The position numbers and the translations under genes are program-made. This document shows, one piece after another, positions 22,595 through 34,875 of a stretch of 64,000 nucleotides of DNA; positions within the stretch are counted from its first letter, which is position 1, and each line of letters opens with the position of its first letter. The notes below the pieces were generated by a model. That model did no database searches. It saw only the letters and a program-made list of their open reading frames with translations, and had not been told where the DNA came from. The DNA lies in contig CM040442.1 of NCBI GenBank assembly GCA_022749755.1, positions 18,016,457 to 18,080,456 of the forward strand, given 5' to 3'. This DNA is from Azadirachta indica. Its lineage: Eukaryota > Streptophyta > Magnoliopsida > Sapindales > Meliaceae.

Positions 22595-24788
22595 ATGGAG
22601 GTAGTGGCGGAGGGGCTATGGGGACTTGCAGACTACCACGAAAACATAGGAGAGTTTGGAAAGGCGGTTAAGTGTCTCGAAGCCATTTGTCAGACCCACG
22701 TTTCCTTCTTGCCCATCGTTGAGGTGAAGACTCGTCTTCGTATTGCTACCCTTCTTCTTAAGCATACCCACAACGTCAATCACGCTAAGTCCCATTTGGA
22801 GCGTTCCCAATTGCTTCTTAAGTCAATCCCATCTTGCTTTGAATTGAAGTGCAGAACTTTCAGTTTGCTCAGTCAGTGTTACCATCTTGTCGGAGCTATT
22901 CCTCCTCAGAAGCACATTTTATACAAAGCTCTTGACCTTATTGCTTCTTCTCCACAGGAGTATGAGTTAATTTACTGTTTTTTTTAATTTACTTTCTTGA
23001 TTTTGTTTCGTTTTGATTGTTTGATAATGGATACTTTTGATTCCCTTTCAAGGGTTGCAGTCAAGTTATGGTCTTGCAACTTCAATTCCCAGCTTGCAAA
23101 TGCTTTGGTTATTGAAGGAGATTATCAGAGTTCCATTTCTGCTTTGGAATCTGGATATCTTTCTGCTACCGAAATTTCTTATCCCGACCTGCAGGTTTCC
23201 TTTTAGTGAGAACTTAATTTAATACAATATATACCAATGAAATTTGAGTATTGATGTTTCCAGTAATTGCTTTTGTTTTTCAGATGTTCTTTGCAACTTC
23301 TATCCTGCATGTGCAGCTTATGCAATGGAATGATGGGAATTCAGTTGAGAGGGCCATGAATAAATGTGACGAGGTCTGGGAGTCTATTGTTCCAAATAGG
23401 GTATGTCAGTAGTTCTTGCTTGTCATCCACTTTGTTATATAAAGTTTTTTATTTGGTTTGATGCTAGTTGAATGTGATTTTATTAATTGGATTGTTATTT
23501 CTTCTGCTGATAAGCTTATTCACAGACTAAATTCCTGTTTTGTTTTGTGCTTGTTCTGAACAACTGTTTAGAGAGGACAATGCCTTGGTTTGCTCTTTTA
23601 CAATGAGCTGCTGCACATATTCTACCGTCTGCGCATATGTGATTACAAGAATGCTGCACATCATGTTGACAAATTGGATGCAGCTATGAAGGCTGATATG
23701 CAGAAAATGATGGAAATTCAGCAGTTGACGAGTGAAATTGATGCCTTGAATCAGAGTCTTTCTCGCCCTGACCTACCCCCCAGGGAGAGGTCGGCCCTCT
23801 CTGGAAGACAATTACAGCTTCAAGAGCGTCTCAAAAGTATAGAAGGTTCAAGCTTAACCAGCAAAGATTCACTGGAACCTGCATATTTTGGAAATGCTAG
23901 ACGAGCATGGGGGGATAATCTAGTGCTGGCTCCAGCTCCTATGGATGGGGAATGGCTGCCAAAAAGTGCTGTCTATGCACTGGTTGACCTTATGGTTGTC
24001 ATACTCGGGCGTCCAAAGGGACTTTTTAAGGAATGTGCGAAGCGGATTCAGTCTGGAATGCAGACCATCCAAGGTTATTATTTTGATTTGGGACAAATCG
24101 TTCTTTTTTGTCTCCTTTCTGGCTACCGTAGGCTGATGTTTGTTGTATCACTTACTTTTCTTGAATTTAAATATACTCTGCAACTTTGTTCTTTAACTTA
24201 TGAAGACACTTGAAAAATCGTAGTAGTTTTGGGCATGAAAAATATTAAATGTTTGCTTGGGACATGTTGAACTTTTGATTTGTCAATTTTTTAGCATAGC
24301 AGATTAGATATCTTTATTGTAGGCTGTGTCCTCAAACAACTTGATATATTAGGAGCTTCCTATGCTAAATAATGTTGAAGTTAGCAATTAAGCATTGGTT
24401 GCATGCACTATCAAGGAGCCTGAGTAGTCATTGCTTGTTGCAGATGCACTAGCGAAGCTTGGAATTACTGATGGTGTGAGAGGTATTATTAGACTTCTTT
24501 TCTGCTTTTGCCTTAATAATATGACTTCATTCCTTTTTGTACTTTTGGATCATTTATTCAGTTTTCTGGAATTTTCTTTTGAGCAGAAGTGGATTTGCAA
24601 CATTCAGCTATTTGGATGGCTGGTGTGTATTTGATGCTACTAATGCAGTTCCTTGAAAACAAAGTGGCTGTGGATCTCACACGGTCTGAATTTGTTGAAG
24701 CACAAGAGGTAGGTGGTTGGGTTTACCATTGCCATGCTCAATCATTTGTCTTTCTTTCTCTTTCTCTTTGGACTTATATTTACTTACC

Positions 24789-24821
<33 letters not shown>

Positions 24822-27800
24822 CAGTTGAGATTGAATCTGGTACATATAATTAATGCAGAATTAATACACTATAATTAATGTATATATCAGATTCAATTCA
24901 ACTGTTGGAAGTGTGTAGATCTAGCGGTTTACAAATGAGTGTAAACATATGTGTAAAAATATTGGGTTCCCGATTCTTCCTCTATATAGAAACAAGAAGT
25001 CTAGGTAAAGGATTTGTTCTTCATTCAATCTTCATTATTCGTAGTTAGTCAAGAAAAATCATCAGTGGCAAATATGTTTTATGTGCGAGATACAAAATAG
25101 GCGCCAATTTGATATTTCTATATTGTTCCACAGGCTTTCCTGTGCCAAACAGTTGATGATGAATATGCCTTGAGATTACTATGGTCTTCTGTTTTAGGAG
25201 TATTAAGGCCCATGTAAATGTGATAACTCAATTTAGGAAAACCTTCACTTTCTTCACTTGTTTCGACTATGCGATGCCTAGCTACTTCGCTCGCTAAGTA
25301 AGCCTTTAATCTTCAGAATGCACTATTCAAAAGATAGATAACAAAAAAAGAAATAGCACACAAAAATTTAAGTGAAAAGAAACTTGTTTTACTTAAGAAT
25401 ACGTACAAGCTCTAATTGTTTGTTTACTTGGTTGATTACAAATGCACACACACCCCTATTTATAGTTGTAGAGTTTACAAATGAACAATGAGGATTGCAC
25501 CTCACTTTGACACAATGGAGGGCTTGTATTGCACTCTCTTTCTACAAGTCAAAAGTATCCTATCTACCATGCCTACATTATAGAAGATGGGCTAGTTGGG
25601 TTTTTTGGGTCAATTGAACATATGTACATGAAATTGTAGTGTGTGCTAATTTAAAGTTCCCTAACCCTTATGCTTGTATGTCCATATGATCTGAATCTTT
25701 TATGGATCAGCTCACAACCAGCTCATATGCTTGTATCTTAGATTTTCCCTTGTAAAGATTTTGTCTGCACACGTTATGCTTTCGTGTTATGGATCACGTG
25801 GGGCATGACATCCTCCTCACCTAAATGCGTGGCATTCTTGTCGTGAAATCTTCGTATGTGGTCTTGGAACTGCCAAAGCACATTTTTATGTTTTCATGTA
25901 GACTTATTTTCGGGTAGTCCCTTCTACTTGATGAAATACTCATTGTAGTTAGGCACACCACAGTTTCACACTCTTCGGTCGGTAAAGATGCAATCAACTT
26001 CCTTTTCAAAAGAGGTTACTACAGCGGAGCCCATTTTGACTCTCCTCAGCTTGGGTCCTTATCATCTCCATGGTAAATACTACTTGTCACGGACTGAATT
26101 GTTCTGTGTGGCCTTAGCAAACAAATTTGCATACAATTGTCAATAAGTAAGCCTAATTCACTTAAACTTGGAATGAAAGAAAGAATTACACACAAAGAAA
26201 AAAGTTTTGTATTACTAGTTAAGTATTACAAGAATTGCTCGAGGTTTGAATTGTTTCCAAATACACTTACCTGAGGTTAGGAACGGATGGTGAGGATTGT
26301 TCTTCAATTTGACAAGTTGGATGACTATGATTAGCCATCTAGAATTCTACATCTTTAAAGTAAAAAATATTTCAGCCACCACACCTATCACATTTTAGAA
26401 TGGAGGCGTACTTATGTTTCTAGAAATTGGATCATTTGCGCCATATTGGCTTATGGGGCCTCTACATGCATACATCATTGGGGGTTGTTTTAACTAAAAT
26501 GCTTGGAAATAGCCACAAAACGAGCATGTACGCATGTGATCACATAATTGACCCTTGTAGAGATTTTGTTCAGAGATGTTGTCGTAGAGATATTGTTCAT
26601 GTGCAGCTTATTGTTTATTTGTGAATTTTTGTGCATATTCACCTATGCATTTGTTCCTGAAGTTTGCACGCTCTTGCATCGGTACTTCCGTGCATTCGAA
26701 TATTGCACCTAAAATTCACAAAGGATGGATGCATAGAGTTCCACGACGTGGGAAGCAACACAAGGTACTAATTGAGCGTATCTATGTTGGCACCAAAGTG
26801 CTAGCGACTTTCCAAGTTGTAAAGAGACGTGTTAGCCCACAGCAAACCTAAGGCTACGTCAAAAAACAGAAGAGAAGACTTGACAAGGACACCAAGAAAT
26901 TAGGTGGGGAGAATGTTATGGAGTAACAAAACAAGTGCAGAACTGTTATAAGCACAAGAACACAGAAGTACTAATGCGAGAGTGTTGAAGCTTCAGGAAT
27001 AAATGCATAGGCGAATATGTACAAACATTTATAAATAAACAGTAACTTGTTTGTGAACAATATCTTGACAGCAAACATCTTCGACTAAAATCTCTATAAG
27101 GGTCGGATACATGATTAAATGCATACATGCTCATTTCGTGGCCTTTTCAAGCATTTTAGTTAAATTGGATATTAAAGCATGTGGATTAAAGAAGCTCAAC
27201 CCACAATGATGTATGCATGTAGAGGCCCAATAAGCCTATGTGACCTAAATGGCCTAATTTCTAGAAACTTAAATGCACCTCACATTTTTTAAAATGGTAG
27301 GTGAGATATTTTTTATTTTAAAGATGTAAAATTCTAGATAGCTAATCCTAGCCATCCAAAATGTTAAAGTGAAGTATAATCCTCACCGTTTGCTCCTAAC
27401 TTCCTCAAGTATAAATAGAGAGAGGTGAGTGTATTTGTAAACAATTCAAACTTTAAGCAATTCTTGTCGTACTTCAGTAGTTATACAAAGCTTTCCTTTT
27501 TTGTGTGTAATTCTCTTTTTCATTTCGAGTTGAATTAGGCTTACTTAGCAACAATTGTGTACGTAATTGTTCATTAAGGTTACACAGAGTAATTTGATGT
27601 GACAAATGGTATTTTACCATAGGGATAATGAGGACTTAGGCTGAGGAGAGCCAAAACAGGCTCCTATTGTTGTAGTAATTTTTTTCTAAAAGGAGGTTGT
27701 TTGCATCCTTGCTGACCAAAGAGTGTGGAAGCGTAGTGTGCCGAATTACACGAAGTATTTTTTCAAGTGGAAGAAACTACTCCAAAGTAAGGCTATATGA

Positions 27801-30800
27801 GAACACGAAAATGTGCTTTGCCAGTTCCAAAACCATATGCAAAGGTTTCGCGATGAAGTCACACCTTGTGTGATCAGTAATCCGAAAGCATAAAGTGTGC
27901 GGACAGAATCTTTACGAGGGAAAATTTGAGGGACGGGAGTGTACGTGCTCGTTACAAGTTGACTTATAAGAGACTCGGATCATTTAGACATACAAGCATA
28001 TGGGTTAGGGAACTTTGAATTAGCCTACGCTACAATTTCTTGTAAATATGTTTAATTGGCTCAATTAGCCCATCTTTTATAACGGAGGTGTGATAGATAG
28101 AATATTTTTTATTCGTAAAAATTGGGTGCAATCCTAGTCCTCCATTATGTCAAAGTGAGGTGTAATCCTCACCTTTCATTTGCAACTATAAATAGGGGAT
28201 GTGTGTACATCTGTAATCAACCAAGCAGTTAGAGTTTGTGAGTATTCTCAAATAAACAAGATTTTCTTCACCCAAATTCTTGTGTGCTCTCTCTTTCTTT
28301 GTATCTAGCTTCTAATTAGCGTATTTTGAGGGTTGAATGCTTGCTTAGTGAACGGGGTGGTTAGGCGTTGTGCAGTTGAAGCGAGTGAAGAGAGTAAGCT
28401 GTGACAGTAGTAAGAAATCCTTATAGTAGCAGCAAGTCCAAACTATCAGCAATCCATTGTTCAACCTTGAAGTTGGAAATTTTTATGCCTATGAACCAAC
28501 CTCCTAAAGTGAAATATGATACTGGAAATTGGGATTTGATATCAGAAGATAACTTTAATTCCAAATTGATGTCGGAAATTGGGAATTTATGTGAGGGAAT
28601 TAACATTAACTAAGTTGAAATTTCTGGTGGTTGTTGGCCTAATCTTTGACATTTTTTCTTTGTAAAAGCCTATATAAAGGCCTTAAATATGTAATATGAA
28701 AATCAAGTTGTTTTGAGTTGAGTTTAATACAATTCTAGTATTTTATACTCTGTATCTCTTGGAGAATTTTCATAGAGTGGTGGGTGTTCTTCTTTCAAGT
28801 TTTACAACCTTTGACAGCAATTTTATGGTGGTGTTTTTGTATCCCTTTTGTTGTAAACCTTAGGTAGATAGCTTCTTAACCCCTTTTCCTTAGTGAGCAT
28901 TAATTTTCTTACATAAAAACTTCCATTTCCAACGTCAAAATAGGCGCAAGAAAAGAGCAATAGATCGGATTAACTGAGGTGTATCCATATTTTGCAAAGT
29001 TAGTGAACATGCAAATGAAATGAATCTATTCATGGAAATGAAAAAACAAAATAATGGGAATCAAAAGTTGCTCTAGTCTACGTCAAATGAATGAACTGTT
29101 GGAAGCATGTATGAGAGTTGGTTTGACCACCCTAACTGTGGTGGAATATTTCTGAGATAATAATGCACAAGATGTAAATTTACCAACAATGTCTTCCATT
29201 GAAGGGAGTGGCTTCTTCCCCCTAATTTATGAATGCCATGATGGGGAGCCAATGGACGACAGAGATGGAAGGAAAGTAAAGATTAGAGAGCGAAGGTAGA
29301 AAAATCAGAATAATATTTGGGGAAGTCAATATCTTTATTCAATATTTCAGTAATCCATCATTCAAAGTCTGTCACTCAAAAGTCTTGCTAAAAGGTGAAA
29401 ACAATGTCCTCCTATTTATAGTGGCCATATCCCAAAGAAAAGAGTAAAAGAAATCTACAACCTATTCAGAAATGAAAATCCTAATCCACAAATAAGTGAA
29501 GCCCATCTGACCCAAACCAGTAACCAAGTAAGACAAACATAGAATAAAAAGAAACCCTAAATAAGCATATTTGTCCTACATCATTTTTAGATTAAACTAT
29601 TTGCCAAATGTAAATAAGAAAACTGGGTTCTTGATCCTGCATTATCTAGTTTAAGAGAATTGTCTTTCATATATATGTCATAGTCTTGGCTTCGCCTTTG
29701 TCCAGGCAACATCTATTCAGTTAGGTTGTTTCTGCTATGGTTTAAATAAAAAATTTTCTATCATTTGGTTTTTCTATGTTTTCTCTTTTTGCATACCTAT
29801 CTTATCTATTTTTCAGTCCCAAAAATTGAAAATACTAAGGGTTATATTTGTGCTTGCAGGCGTTGGAGCAGATGAAAGATTGGTTCCTTCGCTTTCCAAC
29901 TATTTTACAGGCTTGTGAGAGCATCATTGAGATGCTCAGGGGACAGTATGCTCATTCTGTTGGCTGTTATAGTGAAGCAGCTTTTCATTATGTTGAAGCA
30001 GCAAAGGTGTGTTGTTAAATTCATAAATTAAGCTTGGGAAATATTGTATATTGCTGTTAAATTTGTGAGTCAAGTATTTTAATCATTCTGAAGGATGGAA
30101 ACGGGCAATATGATTACGGTGCACATGCCTGTGCATGACTGTGTTATATGGATTTAGCAAATGCCACAAGCCGTACAAGTTATATTGCACGTATATCAAT
30201 TGTCCTTTTGTTTAAACGAATAAGTTCTGAATTCAAATGTTTGTTGCTTGTTCAGCTAACAGAGAGCAAACAGATGGAAGCTATGTGCCATGCTTATGCT
30301 GCTGTATCTTACTTCTGTATTGGTGATGCTGAATCATCTTCGCAGGTTGAAATTTTTCTCTGCGTAGAGGTTTATCAAGTTTTGTATATCCTATAATTGA
30401 TTAGTTATGTATGTAGCAAAAGTATTCTTTGGGGGTTTATATTAGTTGACTGCTAAGTTGTATGCAGGCAATTGATTTGATTGGACCAGTTTACCAAATG
30501 AAGGATTCTTTTGCTGGAGTTCGAGAGGAAGCTAGTCTCCATTTTGCTTATGGCCTTTTATTAATGAGGCAGCAAAATTTTCAAGAAGCACGGTAGATAT
30601 TTGATTTCTTGATAACTTTTGCCTCAATTAGGTCATTATGTGAAAGTAGTTCAGAGTCCACGTCAGAGTAATTCTGTCCAGTGTGTTTTCCATAGGTTTT
30701 GAGATGAGTCTTTATTTGCCATACCATGCTATTTTATGATTTATAAGCAGCAGAAGAAACTGCTGCTGTTTCTCTGATTTTCCTTTTCCACCCCATAAAT

Positions 30801-32489
30801 TACATGCAAAACCGAATATAATTATTCTAAATGTGTGTAGTAATAGACATCATTACTTGAAGAATAAGGAAACATATTTCTCTGCCTAGTGTTCTTTCGA
30901 TATTAAATACATTTGCTGAAACATTAACACTGATGCAGAAATCGACTGGCCAAAGGCTTGCAGATTGCTCATAATCATATGGGGAACCTTCAACTTGTTG
31001 CTCAGTATTTGACAATCCTTGGAAACTTGGCACTTGCTCTGCATGACACGGTACAAGCCAGAGAGATCTTGAGATCTTCCCTTACACTGGCAAAGAAGCT
31101 TTATGATATCCCAACCCAGATCTGGGTGCTATCTGTTTTGACAGGTATACCCTAGCTCTTGATAGCCCTTCACATTCTTCATTACTCAGAATCTAGTTGG
31201 TCTCTGAGCTTTACATTAATTTTTTCAGGGTATTTTCTATCCATTTGTTTACTGTAATCTGATGGTACTTCACATTTTCATAAAGGGATCTTAGCAACAT
31301 TTGCTTCCTCATTTGCTTTATTACATTTGAGATGGAACGAGAAATATTATTAATTGATTGCTGAAGCAAGATGAGCAAGCTAATCTTATTAATGATTATC
31401 ATTTGGAAAGCCTGGGCATTCTTCATCACAAAAATGTTGTATTTTCTTTTTACATTTTTTATTTTAACTAAATCAAATTCGGCTTGTTGATTCTGCCACA
31501 CATTCTTGGATTCCAATTTCAATTCAATTTGCTTTCAGTTTTTGACTGTAGAAAGGAGACGATATCAATTGGCTATGCAACAGGATTTGTGTCTTTACCT
31601 ATCTATGAGCTTTTTGAGATTCTTCCTTCTTTTTCCGTTCAGCTTTGGTTTATTGGGCAATAGTTTGACATAGAGAATTAATTGTATAGTTCATCGGTTC
31701 TTTGCAATAGGGAAGTTTTTAGTTTGTGGACCTCTGGTTCACTTTTGTAATCATTTTCTCTCTCTTTTCTTGCCATAGAATGTTGACGTGTTTCCTATTA
31801 AAATAAATAATAATAAAGAAAAGATTGTTTGAGTGTCATTTATTTTCTCTTTGACAAATGGCATTATGACAACCCTTTTTAATTACAAATAAATTTAGAA
31901 ACTAAAAGCTGTCTAAGTTATCACCCTGTAGTTGTTGAATTCCTTTTAATCTTTGTTTCCTTGAGTTTTTAAGATTTAGCAGATTGGTACGCTTATCTGA
32001 TCTAAGTTGTACAACTTTCTGGTTGTAGCTCTGTACCAGCAGTTAGGTGAGAGAGGAAACGAAATGGAGAATGATGAATATCGAAGAAAAAAGGTAGATG
32101 AGCTGCAAAAGAGACTTGCTGATGCTTATTCTTCAATTCATCACATTGAATTAGTAAGGGCTCCTTATCCTATTATGTTGTTGATTTATATTAGCTTTGA
32201 ATCTTTTTGTTATATGGTAAGAAACCACTTGATATAACAAGGCAAAGTTTCAGATCTGCGGCATTAATTGATCATTCTTGCTGTCTCCTTGTCTGAGCAG
32301 ATTAATAAGGTGAAACTTGAAGTTCAACAATTTCACGAGCTTGACATTAAACGTGCGACAGAAGGCCAGTCCATGAGAATCAACCTTGACATTCCAGAGT
32401 CAATTGGTCTTTCAGCGCCATTACCAGTCCAGTCATCATCAAGGCTAATAGATTTAGACCCTGCAAGACGTGGGAAGAGAAAAATCTAG
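22595..32489 (+). CDS. MAU2: MAU2/SCC4 cohesin-loading complex subunit
   Basis: Exons: 22595-22959, 23053-23194, 23284-23400, 23572-24073, 24444-24482, 24587-24708, 29860-30006, 30256-30345, 30468-30592, 30939-31144, 32029-32153, 32301-32489; the product is 722 aa, close to the Arabidopsis protein. MAU2 pairs with SCC2/NIPBL to load cohesin onto chromosomes. The protein is a TPR-like helical scaffold. Family stretches are intact from end to end: VEVKTRLRIATLLLKHTHNV, CYHLVGAIPPQKHILYKALD, EPAYFGNARRAW, GDGEWLPKSA-like DGEWLPKSAV, GRPKGLFKECAKRIQSG, AHNHMGNLQLVAQYLTILGN and LDIPESIGL. The start at 22595 (MEVVAEGLWGLADYH) matches the family; the frame is open further upstream but lacks ATG there. 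Intron 6 is 5.15 kb because of transposon insertions. The gene looks functional. Confidence 0.95.
24780..24985. mobile_element. Hairpin MITE copy E in MAU2 intron 6
   Basis: After a TA microsatellite (about 24795-24820), AACAGTTGAGATTGAATCTG pairs with CAGATTCAATTCAACTGTTG across an ATTAATGCAGAATTAAT core. TTTACAAATGAGTGTAAACA and TGTGTAAAAATATTGG follow, then GATTCTTCC. Arms, core and end resemble copies A to D at 8.7-10.7 kb, so this is the same family. Confidence 0.65.
25811..26084 (-). pseudogene. Pol C-terminal chromodomain remnant, left arm
   Basis: The minus strand reads VPNYNEYFIK, a stop, KGLPENKSTWKHKNVLWQFQ, then DHIRRFHD. This is the chromodomain at the end of Ty3/gypsy pol (EYLVKWKGLP, TWE, QF, IQRFHDE in intact members). 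One stop replaces the first conserved Trp after Lys, so it is inactive. A purine-rich tract (GGTGAGGAGGA) and LTR follow. Confidence 0.75.
27605..27855 (+). pseudogene. Pol C-terminal chromodomain remnant, right arm
   Basis: The plus strand reads VPNYTKYFFKWKKLLQSKAI, a stop, ENVLCQFQNHMQRFRDE. It is the mirror copy of the left-arm chromodomain, and keeps the aromatic cage region (KYFFKWK) that the left copy lost. The stop lies at the position of the conserved Trp in ATWE. No purine tract is clear before the outer LTR, which seems to have lost about 30 bp there. Confidence 0.72.
28407..29859. other. Remaining MAU2 intron 6 with LTR-like remnants
   Basis: No gene is visible. About 28635-28930 looks like part of an LTR: TGTTGGCCTAATC, then CTATATAAAGGCC as a TATA box, then a T-rich stretch. 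About 29200-29420 reads on the minus strand as another LTR-like stretch with a TATA-like CTATAAATAGG. Neither has clear ends, so the calls are weak. Confidence 0.35.
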
Positions 32490-33054
32490 TTTCGAACCTT
32501 CTATATTTCTTAATTTGTTTAACCAAGGCTCTGTAAATTTATTTAGGTTGTACAAGTTTTTTAGAACTTTAACAAGTAATTGTAGAATAGGCAATTTGAG
32601 CAAGATATAACACCTATCATGTTATGTATGTTGTATATTGATTGAGTATATAGCGATTCCCAATTTTACTATATCTGATTTCTCATTTTTAGTGAGTTGA
32701 AACTGCTGATTGCTGACTGTCTGCATGGTTGTTCATGGTAAGCAATTCAGTGATTCTTTGACATTTGAGTCTGTTGTTGCATGCTTAGTATCATACCATC
32801 ATTAGGATAATCTGATATCTGTCATTGCTCCAGTTAATCTTGTAGATGCAGATTATTATGTGATGAGATAATGTTTTGCCGAGAGAAGGGAAAAAGAGAA
32901 AGTTGTCAGTTAATTGACATAGATACTCATATTGTTGCCTTGGATCGACAGTTAGAAAATTTACATCTGGAAGTTCTACCTTTTTGGTAGCTTTCGACAA
33001 ATTTTCTCTGCAGTACAGGCGTTTTCATATATATCAACAATGTTTTTTGCGTAG

Positions 33055-33968
33055 TCAAGCTGCCTCTGTTGTAGTAAGTCCTGCAATTTCTTTGAGGGGC
33101 TTCCACATAAACTTTCTCCTGTGAATTCATTTAGTTGTTAGCAAATACATAGCTTTGGCTAAGTTACCAAAACACTTAAATGAGCAGACTCACCAATTTC
33201 CACATTCTGCAATGACCCTGACTCGGGGCCCGAGTGTTGGAAGCAAAGCAAGAAACTGTAATTCTGCCTTGGACAGAACCTGCAGAAAGGTTTGTGCTTC
33301 TTTTTAAAATAATACTGCTGGAAAAGAGCAGAAATGAAAGCCTTATATGAAAGCGAAATGATTACCTTGGCTTCAATAATCCAGAGAACAAGTCCTTTGG
33401 CATTGGGAGGCAATGCATTAAGCCTGTAATCAACTTCGGGAGGGAAATACCACCTAGCTATTGGTTGCTTTCCCACATGTGCCTATATGTCAACATTCAT
33501 TCAACCATTCACTCATTTGACAGTACGAGAAGATGATATGATGCTGTATGCTTTTTGTGTTGCTTACAATCAACTTACAGGGCAAACGGGATGAACTTTT
33601 GTGAGTGTAGTTTCAGGATCACCAAGACCGCGAGCAGTGAGGTCAAGGAAGTAGTAGCCCTGGTATCTAAGACGATTAAGATAACGTCCCTCGTAGCCTC
33701 CTTCGTGTGGAGTATAAATGGCAATGGCTTTGTGCTTCTCAACATCGGAAAGCCACCGTCCCAGATCAGGTTTTATCAAATCTCCTCCAATGAAGTCTCC
33801 TAATCCAATACCAGTATTAGTATTACTACATTTGATCACTCCAACTCTTTTAGGTACCTTGACATTTCCTCTTCTAAATCCTTGCAATCGTTGGAGCTTG
33901 AAGGAGGAAGCTGTTCCTGTTCCTGTTCCTGTTCCATAGTGCAAGCAGGCTGCTGCAGCTGCTGCCAT
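33055..33968 (-). CDS. ndhN: Chloroplast NDH complex subunit N
   Basis: Exons on the minus strand: 33968-33579, 33482-33366, 33279-33194, 33118-33055; the product is 218 aa. NdhN is a nuclear-encoded stromal subunit of the thylakoid NAD(P)H dehydrogenase-like complex, which carries cyclic electron flow around photosystem I. The first 50 residues or so are a Ala/Ser-rich plastid transit peptide. The mature part has DFIGGDLIKPDLGRWLSDVE, KAIAIYTPHEGGYEGRYLNR, GYYFLDLTARGLGDPETTL, ARWYFPPEVDYRL, NAKGLVLWIIEAK and ECGNWRKFMWKPLKEIAGL, all family stretches. All four exon joins keep phase. The transit peptide contains a Gly-Thr repeat coded by a hexanucleotide microsatellite. It converges with MAU2 and diverges from ABCB25; in Arabidopsis the homologues of ndhN and ABCB25 are also adjacent. 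Confidence 0.95.
33912..33935 (-). repeat. ndhN: Hexanucleotide microsatellite in the ndhN transit peptide
   Basis: TGTTCC occurs four times on the plus strand, coding Gly-Thr repeats (about residues 11-19) on the minus strand. Changes in unit number would keep the frame. Confidence 0.9.
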
Positions 33969-34300
33969 TTTTTTGGTTATATTGATTGCTTCAAACTTGT
34001 GCTAAGGGAAACCAAAGCCAAAGGCAAAAGCAAAGCCATTTTTAATTGTATGGTGGAGAAACAAGATAAGAAACATCATTGTCATTTGTACACTACCAGA
34101 GAAGAGAATGGGGACCAATGTATGCAATGTACCATCCCCTAATTCGGCTAGAAAAAACCGAATACAATTATATTTATTGAGAACCATTGTTTGATCCAAT
34201 CGTACTCATTTCTTTATTTTAACTTAAAATTCGTTCCCTATATATTAGAACTGAATTTTGAGTGTAAGGATAAATTTTTTAACAAAGTTTAGATAAATTT

Positions 34301-34683
34301 TTTGGGAAATAATTAATAATATTTCATTTTTATCCTAAAAAACCTAAAATACCCATTTACAAAATATTAACAAAAAATAACTACTTTTTTTTTTTCAAAA
34401 TGTCTCTCGTACCCACTTTTATCTTACTCAAACCTAATTTCAAATGAGATAAAATTTTCATCTTACTTGAAAGTAGGTTTTGAGCGAGTTAAAAATATAA
34501 CTTTACTCAAAATATATTTTTTTATGACAATGAAATAAAAATTAAAACTTTAGTTAAAAGTTGACATGAAAGCACATTTTTATTCAAAAAATCTAAATAT
34601 AGCATTTTTTATTAACATTTTGTAAGGTGGGTATTTTTTGACTTTTTGACATAAAAATGAAGTATTTTGGATTATTTCCCAAA
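34301..34683. mobile_element. MITE between ndhN and ABCB25, copy 1
   Basis: The left end TTTGGGAAATAATTAATAAT pairs with the right end GGATTATTTCCCAAA, and the match runs on through TTCATTTTTATCC against CATAAAAATGAAG. The body is AT-rich, non-coding and about 380 bp. Target duplication is unclear because both flanks are T- and A-rich. Confidence 0.65.
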
Positions 34684-34875
34684 TTTCTTCCTATATTATA
34701 ATTAATCTGTCCTACAATAGATGTCTTGGTATATTAGAATTGACCTATCCTAAATGAGGGGAGATTTTCAAATGTAGACAGCAGATTTTCTGGTTGGACT
34801 TCAATTAGAATTGATCATTAGACAATATCTCACTACAATGTATTATGTAAAACATTTATATACTTAGTAATCATT

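Larger units (their letters stand above)
25219..28406. mobile_element. 3.2-kb inverted repeat of Ty3/gypsy LTR-chromodomain-LTR units in MAU2 intron 6
   Basis: Two outward-facing arms are imperfect mirror images. Left arm, read on the minus strand: LTR (about 26712 to 26085), a short chromodomain remnant (26084 to 25811), LTR (25810 to 25219). Right arm, on the plus strand: LTR (about 26912 to 27604), remnant (27605-27855), LTR (about 27856 to 28406). About 200 bp in the centre does not pair. LTR ends carry TG and ACA. Degenerate primer sites (AATGGTATTTTACC, AGTAGTATTTACC) follow the inner LTRs, and a purine tract (AGGTGGGGAGAA) precedes the right inner LTR. Almost all of gag and pol is missing. 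It is transcribed with MAU2 and should be spliced out. Confidence 0.78.

Noticed and set aside
26427..27134. Short frames on both strands in the centre of the palindrome
   Set aside because: They fall within LTR sequence, mirror each other on opposite strands, and have no protein family resemblance.
25219..28406. Single ordinary full-length LTR retrotransposon
   Set aside because: The outer LTR-like ends are inverted, not direct, relative to each other, and both face outward, so a simple insertion does not explain the layout.
33555..34142. Plus-strand frames across ndhN exon 1
   Set aside because: They are antisense shadows of ndhN, whose minus-strand exons match the family throughout.
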